DNA from: Maniola hyperantus
Lineage: Eukaryota; Arthropoda; Insecta; Lepidoptera; Nymphalidae
Reading direction: 5' to 3'
NCBI RefSeq assembly: GCF_902806685.2
Contig: NC_048548.1
Location: 9,636,557-9,700,556, forward strand
Length of the DNA: 64,000 nucleotides
Part shown: positions 54,726 through 64,000 of the stretch, piece by piece
How positions within the stretch are numbered: position 1 is the first letter of the stretch
Layout of the letters: each line of letters starts with the position of its first letter
Program-made: the position numbers and the translations under genes
Notes under the pieces: generated by a model
What the model was told of the DNA's origin: nothing
Databases searched by the model: none
What the model saw: only the letters and a program-made list of their open reading frames with translations

Positions 54726-56224
54726 TGTAAGGGTGATAAATTGGGCGGAATAGAAATATACCCGGATACGGAATAATCTACCACCTTACAAAGATTAGAG
54801 GAAAATAATAATTTACTTTACTTGATCTATCTACCTAGTAAAGAATAGAAGCTAGCCGTCGACTCCCTTGTAATGTATATGAGGTGTTATAAATGAAATT
54901 TGCTAGATGTTAGGCAAAATTGTTTTTAATGTAACCTTTACCGGGGTCGCTTAATACATAGTGATGGCTAATAATACTTAGTTATTCTAGCTTAGTGCCA
55001 AGACTTAATTTAGATACATTAGAATGCCTTAGGTAGATAGTACATAAAATCTATGTTTTAAATTTAAGATGCCATTGGCATGGAATAGACAATGACACAG
55101 TAAAATTCATAAAATTGTTTCAAAATAAAAGCTCAGTAGTAAAGACAGGGTTCTTACTGTACACATACACTAAGAAGGTTCACTAAACTGTTGCAGGATA
55201 CAAACATATGCTTACTTGTAGGTGCGAAGACTGCAAGGTAGCTGGACGGCATCGGCCAAGATCCAAAACTCAATTTATTTGATTCTTCACAACCGAAATG
55301 TTTCATTACAAAGATTTTCACCAAGTCTTATCCATAGAAATTAAGTTGCCTACGTGAATGTGCAAAAGAAATAAATACGAAAACCGAAAACTAAACGGAA
55401 AACTAAAACGGAAAACTGAAGCTAAACGTAAAACGTAAACGTAAACGTAAAATTAAAAACGTAAACCCTGTAACAAAGAAAAACAAGATTATAATTTGTG
55501 CTGTGTGAAAATTTCGACACGTGGAATTTTCCCGATCAAACACAACTCACCTATTGAACTCCTGGCCACCAATGGTTTTCAGAAGTCCACCCACAACCCA
55601 TTATCCTCATTTATTTGGGAAGATAAAATAACTGGAACTGGAATGAAATCATAAAATTAGGATTTTCTCTAACCAAACCGCCATTTTGTCGAATCCACAT
55701 TCCTTGATTTTTCACTCACCATAATTGATGAAACATTGAAATACGTTAGGATGACTAAATTTTATACTATTGTATTTTCCCAGGCGAAGCCATGGGCGAA
55801 AAGGAGTGAGATTTTCCTGGAACGAAAAAAATTCGTCTTCACATGTTGACTCCAGGAAAATTCTAAATCTCACCTCTCGGTGTTGCCAGACGCAACCCGA
55901 GTGTGGCCGCTCCCAGTCAGTTCGATCATGAAGCCAATTCATTTTTGAATATTTGCGGAACCTAAGGATATATTATAAGAACCGTTTTGTTAATGACTTA
56001 ACAATAAACAAATGATATTATGGTTTTATTTAATTATTTTGTTTTATTTTTACGACAATTGACAACGAAGCAAACGCCATCTATTGTGGCTCGAATGAAC
56101 TCTGAACATCGACCCACGCGTAGTTCTGCACCTTGATGCTAGGTGGCACCAACATACTTTGAACAAAATAGATTTTTATTAAAAGCGAAACGCTAATTAG
56201 TAGTTCAAAATTTACAACGTCACA
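54726..56224 (-). repeat. 5' LTR, 1499 bp
   Basis: One base longer than the 3' LTR: an extra A in the run near 55381. It should hold the promoter for the element's transcript. Confidence 0.93.
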
Positions 56225-56365
56225 GCAGCTAAAGCTAATTGGCACCGGCACCAAAAAGTATTATTATGGAACTATATTAACTCTTGTATACATAAGATAT
56301 TCGGTAATAAATTAAATTATTTTTCAATTTTTAGTGTTTTTTCGGTTTTTATTTTTTTTGTAAAA
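56225..56365 (-). repeat. Palindromic host repeat, right half
   Basis: 'gcagctaaagctaattggca' onward mirrors the arm at 46610-46720. Together with it this restores the layout of the copy at 59950-60290. Confidence 0.8.
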
Positions 56366-57490
56366 AATTTTTAATCAAATGTGTTCAGCCTTATAGTGAC
56401 TTGATTTTAGAATATAAAATTTATGAAAATTTGCTATAGACAGATTTAATTAGTTTTGGTACCTCTAACTTTTATTTGACCTTATTTTACATTTAGTCCC
56501 TTCAGATATTTTTAGATTTTTTTTCGAAGTTGGATTAATTTTGAAAAAAAAATATTTGAACGATTATTGTGGATAGGTTTGCAGTTTAGTGTAAGTTCGT
56601 GCTATCCTTGGTGATAATATGTTAACTATACCTAAAGTGTGATACCCATCGAAAAAAATTTGATCCATTTATTTAAAATTCTTTTCTTTCGGATAGTTAG
56701 TTCGTTTATAGTAAAAGTTTAATTATATTTAAATTTTATACCCATTAAATAAAACTTAGATAGGTTCTAAAAATTATTACAGCGTAGGTATAACTTTTAT
56801 TAATATAGGAATTATAGTGTAGGCATATAATATTCATAGCTAAAGCCTAGTCCATCCTTAAGCCTTTTACCCATCCCTTGGGACTTCCCAACTTGAACGA
56901 ATTCAGGTACCTACATAGAGGCTGAAAGCCCGAAGTTCAGAAACCACACCGGTTCTACAACATCAGGACAATGAACGAAGATCATGTTCCAGCGCAGCGC
57001 ATATCTCCAACCAAGGTCTTCAATATGCGCTGGTCTACGGGTGGAGGTGTTACGCAGGCATAGTCAGGCCGCAACGCTAGACGTGCCTGCTTAATACGGT
57101 CGCCGCGAAAACCAACACCTGCTGACGCGGCAGAAATCGCTAGCACCGTGCGATAGGACTTGGGACCGACACATCACATTTAGCTATAGAAGCCTCTACC
57201 ACAAATCGGCGGAGCAATTAGAATAATTTTATGTAATAGTTAATATAATGTAAATTTTTAGTAATAAAATTAGGTTAAGGAAATGCTCTTTCCTTTCGCA
57301 ACCCCTGCAGTCGCCCCCTATATAACTACCTTGTAAGCATCCTTTTGTAAACAAATAAATTAATGATAAAGATAAATGATAAATCTCCACAGGGCAATAC
57401 TATCGCCGACGATACTTAGTAAGTCGGACTCGTTGCGATTGGAGATGGCAACTACTCAGTTCTTTGCTCTTGTAGGAAGATTCGGAAATC
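56366..57490. other. No gene seen
   Basis: AT-rich to about 56870, then a more GC-balanced block (56870-57340) ending 'tttgtaaacaaataaattaa', which resembles a retroelement 3' end but has no recognisable coding. A fragment of the 21737 element is at about 57385-57450. Confidence 0.4.
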
Positions 57491-57499
57491 ACTACCCAT

Positions 57500-57730
57500 A
57501 CTATAAATGCGAAAGTATGTCTTTGTTGGTTCATTAGTTTTTTGGTTTATCCTTCAATCACGACTCAACGGAACAACGGAACGGATTTTCTGTATGGGAA
57601 TAGTCACCTATAGACCGACCGAAAACTACCGAAAGCATACCTACCTACCTAGGCCACTTTTTATCCCGGAAAATTCAAAAATTCCTACGGAAATTTTGAT
57701 AACCTAAATTCACGCGTATGAAGTTGCGGA
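57500..57730 (+). repeat. Dispersed repeat ('cgcgt.gaagt' family)
   Basis: 'actataaatgcgaaagtatg' start, 'cactttttatcccggaaaat' middle. From 57730 to 58500 I see no gene and no clear repeat. Confidence 0.6.
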
Positions 57731-58509
57731 CCTCTTTTTTCGGCAGTCTTTTAATCACGACATTTGGATGATAATAATCATCAATACACTAGGTAATATA
57801 CCTACCAGTAGCTACCTACCTGTACCATGGTCTAGAATCATGAGAACAAATTGCAGCGCTCAATGGTAGAAACTTAAAAACCCAAAGACTTAATTAGGAC
57901 TTAATACTTGTAGCAAAGACATGAATTATGAAAGACATGAATTAAAAAATGAATTATACTTGTAGCAGCGAGATTTTGCGACGACTTTAGTATAATATCA
58001 TAGTTCCGTTAGTTTATCACTTTCTTAAAGCGGCGATTAAAGAGCGAGATTAAAAAGAAATACTTCAGCGAGATGACTAAGGAAGCGAAACACTTACCAC
58101 GGAAGTAAACGAAATAACTATCGATATTTCATTTATATTTTCTTCCTTGCCAATTTCTAATTCCATGCCAAAAGTTGTCTGCAAAAATGTTTCATTCTGT
58201 AGCCAGGAATAAGTAAATTATCTTCCAAAATTAGGACTCAGGAGATATTTTTCTGTAAATAAAATTGTCTTTTATTTTCTGCCTATAAAGGCGGTAGAGG
58301 GAAAATTATTATTGGTCTTTTCAATAAATATTTAGGAAACATCAATTCAGCCGGAATCTATTTCTCATAATCCGAGTAGGCAAGCACGGAATCATATTTT
58401 AGTAGTTGATAGACTTATAAATATTAAATATTTTATCGCTTTAATTATAAATGACTGGGATCATAACTTTATTATTAAAGCTTTAGGGAATTGAGTTACT
58501 TATAGTACA

Positions 58510-58572
58510 CGACAGGTCGAGATGGCAATCGAGGAGGTAACCTTGTGCGGACGACCTGTCGCGTACTATACT
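58510..58572. mobile_element. GC-rich short TIR element, shortest copy
   Basis: 'acgacaggtcgagatggcaa' to 'gacgacctgtcgcgta', core almost lost. Confidence 0.6.
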
Positions 58573-58689
58573 TCATGCCTGATGCCTGATATTATACGGA
58601 GGCGATATGGAAAACAAAGTCGTAAAAAGAACATAAAACAGTAGGTAAACAACAAATATTATACCTAAAGGTACAAATTATTATAAAAA

Positions 58690-58925
58690 CTTGGCTACGT
58701 GGGGTACTGAGGCATGTTAACGTATAGTACTGTATTTATGTCATCATTATTATCAACCGACAAACGTTCATAGCTGGACATAGGTGTCTTGTCGGGACTA
58801 CCACACGACACCGACTTGCGCCGCCTGAATCCAGCGGCCCCGTGACTAACGTTCGATGTCGTCTGTCCAGCTAGATGGTTCTTCCAATTCTGCGCTTTCC
58901 GGTGCGAGGTCGCCATTCTATAGCA
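58690..58925 (-). mobile_element. RTE-like LINE, decayed 3' end
   Basis: Minus-strand frame RMATSHRKAQNWKNHLAGQT ... HGAAGFRRRKSVSC ... YERLSVDNNDD corresponds to the 8362-8675 fragment's tail. Confidence 0.65.
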
Positions 58926-58979
58926 CTTTGGGAGTGGGACCCCAACGTCTATCGATTTTTCGAACTAGATACTCATCAT

Positions 58980-59120
58980 CACTCCAGCGAGGGATGGAGA
59001 GAGCTATTTTAGCGTTTAAACTATTGTGAGTAATTTCCTATAAATATAGATGATTCCAGCTATACTCACGTGCTTAGTCGACGGAAGCCCGAATATTTTC
59101 CATCCGGGGTCCTTTTTCAC
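58980..59120 (-). repeat. Dispersed repeat shared with 1790-1925
   Basis: Inverted 'tactcacgtgcttagtcgac' and 'ccatccggggtcctttttca'. Confidence 0.6.
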
Positions 59121-59420
59121 AGGGTTTCAGCTCGCAAAAAGAGATAGATAGCTATGCTAGGAGTTTCTCTACGTTATCAAATCAGAAACTAATAAGTAAC
59201 CGTAATAGCTCAGCAGATATATTAATCTAGATAAAATATAATTACTTTATTGGATGAATACAGTTCGTACAGAGTTATACAAAATTTTGTGTTTAGAAAA
59301 TGTTTTACTATTTCTAAGTTTATCAGGATAGGAGACATCTCTAAGATTCCGCGGAAGAACTGGAAAAATGCCGACCGAAGCTTGGTCGCGATACGGCTCA
59401 GCCACTGATCAATGGTCGAA

Positions 59421-59550
59421 ATCTCTATATATAAAAATGAATCGCTAAATGTGTTGCTGATCGCAAATCTCGAGAACAGCTGAACCAATTTCACTAATTA
59501 TTTTTTTATAATATTCCTTGAAGTACGAGGATGGTTCTTACGGAGAGAAA
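59421..59550 (+). mobile_element. Helitron-like 5' part
   Basis: 'tctctatatataaaaatgaa' start and 'cctcg'-type body as at 35290, then diverges after 'ggagagaaa'. Confidence 0.45.
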
Positions 59551-59949
59551 TATTTTGCTTTTTATGACGAGCAAAAAGAAAATGTAAAAAGTTATATTCT
59601 TTTGAGCATAACATTGTATTGTAATTCTCTTTCTTTTTCTTTACATAATAAAAACATACAAATGTACGAAATTTATGAGCCAAAAATGTTTGCACGATTC
59701 GTCGGCTCCAATTTAGTATTGTTATCGTAGGCCGTGACGCGCAACTTTTTGTTTTTGCATGAATATTTTACCCGAAACTGATAAGAACGTTCAGGAATTT
59801 TTTTAAATATACCGTTTACTTTTTTAATTTAGTCGACCGGCTTAATATAATATTTAATATTTAAAATCTGTTTATAGTAGAAACTCCAATAAATACAAGC
59901 TATCTCTGAATAGTAATACATTTTGGTTAAGAAGATGGATCATGAATTA

Positions 59950-60615
59950 CAAAAAAAATAAAAACCGACTTCGTTACATAAACACTAAAAATTGAAAAAT
60001 AATTTAATTTATTACCGAATATATTATGTATACAAGAGTTAATATAGTTCCATAATAATACTTTTTGGTGCCGGTGCCAATTAGCTTTAGCTGCGCGAAT
60101 CGTCTAGACTTCATATTTTTATGGGACTCCACAATAGCACCTCATTGGCACCGACCCCAAAAAATATTATTATGGAACTATATTAACTCTTGTATACATA
60201 ATATATTCGGTAATAAATTAAATTATTTTTCAATTTTTAGTGTTTATGTAACGAAGTCGGTTTTTATTTTTTTTGTAAAAAATTTTTATTTCACAATTTT
60301 TAGTGGCCCCATGGAATTATGCTATGACTGGTTAAAAATCTACTGTTTACTAAGCTATTACACTGATCGCGAGCAATTTACTCTTATCCGTTGAGGAGTT
60401 CCAGTATCTATCTTCGAAAATGTTCATCAGATCTTCACCAAATTGAAATGGGACCAACTTTGAAGTATACCCTTTCAAACAAAAAAAGAATTTTCAAAAT
60501 CGGTCCAGGCGTTTTTGAGTAATCGGGGAACATACATAAAAAATAAAAAAAAAAAAAAAAAAAAAAAGATTCCGACGAATTGAGAACCTCCTCCTTTTTT
60601 TGAAGTCGGTTAAAA
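59950..60615 (+). repeat. Palindromic host repeat, uninterrupted copy
   Basis: Arms of about 125 bp (59955-60085 and 60140-60275) are close inverted copies; a tail ends 'gaagtcggttaaaaa' after an A-run. The loop contains 'ttagctgcgcgaatcgtcta', the inverse of the LTR element's joined target. Confidence 0.85.
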
Positions 60616-60990
60616 AGGTAACAGATAGACATACTTTCATTATAATAGAGTAGACTTCTTCATTGTTTAATTTTTTTTGCATATATTTTGTGTTCATTGA
60701 TGCCCGCAACTTCATTTGCATGCTTTTACCTATGTTCTCAAAAATTCCGAGTTAATCCTGTCTATTTTCCGAAATAAAGCGCCTATATGTCCGTTTCCGA
60801 GATGCAAGCTATCTTTGAATAGTAAGTAAGAAGATGGATTGTGAAAAAATGACACGTAAACAGATATGCTTTCATCTCCTCTACTTTCTCATTTGGTGCT
60901 TCAAAACAAAAAAAAACCGGTCATGAATACCACACGACCATAGCCCACACCACAATCGTTTTAGGTACAAGAGTGGTATCAAGTAATACA

Positions 60991-61155
60991 TATTGTACAT
61001 CGGCCTTTGGAAAGATATCGGTTTCGTAGAGCGTTCTATCTGTCTGTGAGACCGACAAAACGTCATATAGATATGAGTGACAGAGACAACGCTCTAAGAA
61101 GCCGTAAGCCCTTTCTAAAGGTCCGGGTATTATTTATTCTGAGGTACTGCTAACA
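60991..61155. mobile_element. Palindromic MITE, copy 3 (diverged)
   Basis: 'atattgtacatcggcctttg' facing 'tttctaaaggtccgggta', with 'gagtgacagagacaacgctc' in the inner arm. A 'gatgcccgcaacttca' repeat precedes it (60700-60860). Confidence 0.6.
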
Positions 61156-61159
61156 AAAT

Positions 61160-63030
61160 GAGGCGCTGTTACTTGTAATAAAAGCTTATTTATTTGTTAC
61201 ATAAAGACAACACACAGTTCTCATACTCAAACATGGAATATAATTTGTAGCATATACTAATGTGATAGGTCGTCGTCTTAGTAGGTTTCGTTTCGAATAT
61301 GTACCAAAGTATTGGTAATTTAACTGTAAATTACCACTAACGAGCGCTTTTTCTAAAGAGGCAGGTAGGACATGCTCTGGAACAATAACTGCATTTCCTC
61401 TGCAGACTGCGGCGGCTGAATGTTTAAATCGTTAAACTACTGAACTTGCTGAATTTTCAATTACTTACTTTCCTTAATTTCACCGGTTTTACTTTGTAAA
61501 GTACTTGTAGAAACTTTCTGAAATCATAATATACCGTGTCCGTGTCTATACACGGATGTATAATGTCCATGTGTCTTAAGTTAAGAGTTACATTGGTAAG
61601 AGTTAAATGTACCTACCAACGGTTATGTAGTACTATCGACGTGCTACGGCTACGGCTACGGCTACGTGCTACGGCTTAGAAGGCACGTGGCAGAGAAGTA
61701 GCACGGACACTGTTCTTTCGAAGAGACAGTAATCGTGCTACTACTATTCTTACTAGTTTTATGCATATATTTATTCAAGATAGTGACCACAACAAACTCA
61801 GCTGAGTCATCACTTGTTTGTAGTTCTTAGACAATGAAAGAATCTATTTCTGAAAGAAAAATAGAAATGTAATCCTGATTTTTTCCTCAGGGAAATCCAA
61901 GCATGATTTTCAAATTTCACGCGTTAAAATTACTGTAAATTATAACTAAAACTCCACTCCACGGAAAACAGTCTACGGACAATAATTCCCCAGTGATCTA
62001 TTATTATCTACAGAGCGCAGTGTGAGACACGTAGCCTCTACACAACTAGAATACCAACTCACTTCCCTATGACACAAGTGAAGGTATAATTTCCTCTACA
62101 ATAGTTAGAAATGTTAGATTAAGAACTTTCTATTTCATGTCCTTTAATAAATAACAACTGCAATTTCAGCCACGTGGAAGAAATAAACGAGAAAGCGGGC
62201 TTTTCTTCGTGTAATTAGGTTCTTTGTTCTTTCTTATCGGTAAAAGCGTACATAAAATCATAGGTATGTATACTATAGGTATGTAAGGTTAGGTTTAAAG
62301 CGCTTCTGTGACCCTGTCATGACTTATATGACTTAGAACATATAAGTTGGACTGATATTAAAGAGAATGATTCTGAATCTTCTAGTATAAGATTTAAGGT
62401 TAGTTTAAGAGAAAGGTTACAAGAATTTATCTATCTGCTGACAGAAGGGCTGGCTCATTTTTTGCGCAACGGATCAGCCTGGCTGTCCAGCGCGGAAATG
62501 CAGCCAGTATTCTTGGCACCATTCCACGCGGTCATGATTTATATAGTAATTAGACTTGATAACTTAATAAGTACTTCTCGAATGATATTTGAAATACAGA
62601 AATTTATCGCATGTTGTTTAAAAAAAAAAATCTAAATCTAGAATCTAAATCTAAAAAAAGAAAAAGAATCTAATTCTATTTTTGCCATGATTAACATGCA
62701 TTATACTCTTTGAAAAGAAAATATTGTGGCAGCGCACAGGTTTCCCATAGAATTAAGTATCTAGTAGGTAGGTACTTGGTTGGTACATACTATGATAATA
62801 TAATACAGAAAAGATGCAAAGAATTTTCCGTTTCAACCCTTATTATATATTCAGAAGGGGTTATCGTGTGACCTTTAAATCAAATGTCTCCTTAATAATA
62901 AATGCAGGTGGGTTCAGATTCACAACGTGTCTAGTTTTTAGGTCAGGGTAGTTTCGTATTTAAGTCAAACCACAATTCAGGTTTAGATTTATGTTATTTA
63001 TCTATTCCAAGGTCAGTGATAACTTTCTTT
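61160..63030. other. No gene seen; small repeats
   Basis: 'ctacgg' repeats at 61632-61675. At 62440-62530 a plus frame reads FAQRISLAVQR, then GNAASILGTIP after a shift; this resembles a LINE ORF end. Otherwise AT-rich. Confidence 0.45.
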
Positions 63031-63034
63031 CTTT

Positions 63035-63269
63035 CTATTCATCACCATCATCATAAGCAACCCATTGCCTTGCCGGCTCACTACAGAGCACGGGTCTCCT
63101 CTCAGAGATTGAAGGGGTTTGGCCATAGTTTACCACACTGACCAAGCGCAAATTGGCAGACTATATACATCTTTGAGAACATTATGGAAGACCCTCAGGC
63201 ATGCAAGTTTTCTCACGATGTTTTCCTTCACCGTTAAAGCAAGTGATATTTAATTACTCAAAACGCACA
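63035..63269 (-). mobile_element. SINE body without its tRNA head, cut by a MITE
   Basis: Same body as 34736-34950 ('cggctcactacagagca', 'ctcacgatgttttcctt', 'aaagcaagtgatatttaat'). The match stops where the palindromic MITE begins, before the tRNA-like head. Confidence 0.7.
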
Positions 63270-63370
63270 TACAGTACGCGGCCGAAAGTAATGTACATCG
63301 ACCTTTAGAAGGAGATTTGTAGAGCGCTGTCTCTATCGTTGAGACCGACAAAACGTCATATGAACGTCAA
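63270..63370. mobile_element. Palindromic MITE, copy 4 (left part)
   Basis: 'tacagtacgcggccgaaagt' to 'gagaccgacaaaacgtcata'; the right arm is missing. Confidence 0.65.
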
Positions 63371-63379
63371 TGTGACTCT

Positions 63380-64000
63380 TATAGAATCGCGATATCTCAG
63401 GAATGGTAACTCTTAGGAAAAAATTAATAGACCATTTTTGTAGAAAATTTTAAGATCTACTTTGGTTTGAAGTTTTTTTTTGACAAAACTTACCATTTTC
63501 GAGAAAAATCCAAAAACCTCAAATTTTGACCTTTGACCCCGAATAACTTTTGTAGCACACATAGGGATTTTTAAAACTTTATTTGTAATGGTAAACCCCA
63601 GCTCTCCATCAATATTTGGCTCTCCGGGAAATTTTGTTATTTGACCACTATTTTTATGTCTAAATTGACCGGACTAATATAATATTACTTCATTTAATTT
63701 GTATTGATGGGGTTGGCATATAGGTCATCTGTAAAAGCCCCTTAGAAAATATTTTCTTCTTCTTCCTTACCTTATACCACGCTACGTGGGGTCGGCACAA
63801 CATGTCTTCTTCTTCCACTCATTCCTGTCATCGTCAACGTATTAGCCACCTCTTTTTCACGCATATCCTTAGAAAATAAAAACTACTTACATATAAATAC
63901 CTATATACGAAACAGGGACGGAACAAAAAGGCATACCTACCTAACAATGGCCCTTTATGATCCTCGGCCCCCTTTTCACGTTTGAATTTGTTGTAATTTC
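63380..64000. other. No gene seen; RTE-like tail
   Basis: 63755-63875 matches an RTE-type 3' motif ('cgctacgtggggtcggcaca', 'tcttcttcttccactc'). 63380-63750 shows nothing I can assign. Confidence 0.45.

Larger units (their letters stand above)
46783..56224 (-). mobile_element. Complete Ty3/gypsy-type LTR retrotransposon
   Basis: 9442 bp. Order on the minus strand: 5' LTR, primer site, leader, gag, pol (protease, RT, RNase H, integrase), purine tract, 3' LTR. The target duplication GCAG flanks both ends (46779-46782 and 56225-56228). The LTRs differ by one base that I could find, so the insertion is recent. No env-like ORF lies between pol and the 3' LTR (48281-49162). The order RT-RNase H-integrase is that of Ty3/gypsy. 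The unbroken host copy at 59.95-60.6 kb shows the empty site. Confidence 0.93.

Overview
The window is eukaryotic DNA, almost certainly from a moth or butterfly. The signs are genes split by GT-AG introns, an AT-rich background, many TACC/GTAGG runs, an ommochrome-binding-protein-like gene (a family known from Lepidoptera), and dense copies of repeat families typical of lepidopteran genomes. I saw no bacterial-type operon, rRNA gene, intact tRNA gene or CRISPR array.

Layout. 0-5.4 kb: an ommochrome-binding-protein-like gene on the minus strand (last exon intact, first exon broken), surrounded by hairpin MITEs. 5.4-11.6 kb: a minus-strand, frame-broken ZAD-C2H2 zinc finger gene, which I assembled exon by exon; a 1.4 kb TA-flanked pogo-like transposon sits in one intron. 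14.2-21.6 kb: an intact plus-strand ZAD-C2H2 zinc finger gene of nine recognised exons. The two zinc finger genes are head to head and share intron phases, so they are paralogues. 22-29 kb: no recognised gene, only small repeats and a 36-bp tandem array. 29.4-30.7 kb: an extremely GC-rich minisatellite built from 12-bp units and open in several frames. 32.4-34.0 kb: a possible small multi-exon gene of unknown function, minus strand. 34-40 kb: SINE, LINE (jockey and RTE-like), Helitron-like and microsatellite sequence. 40-46 kb: mostly unique DNA with a few TIR elements. 46.8-56.2 kb: a complete, very young Ty3/gypsy-type LTR retrotransposon on the minus strand, inserted in the loop of an older palindromic repeat. 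56-64 kb: further repeats and no recognised gene.

The working genes seen are the plus-strand ZAD zinc finger protein (a probable nuclear DNA-binding regulator), possibly the ommochrome-binding-like protein, and the retrotransposon's gag and pol. Several reading-frame breaks fall in short homopolymer runs and cluster between 3.8 and 11.6 kb. I cannot tell pseudogene decay from assembly error without reads.
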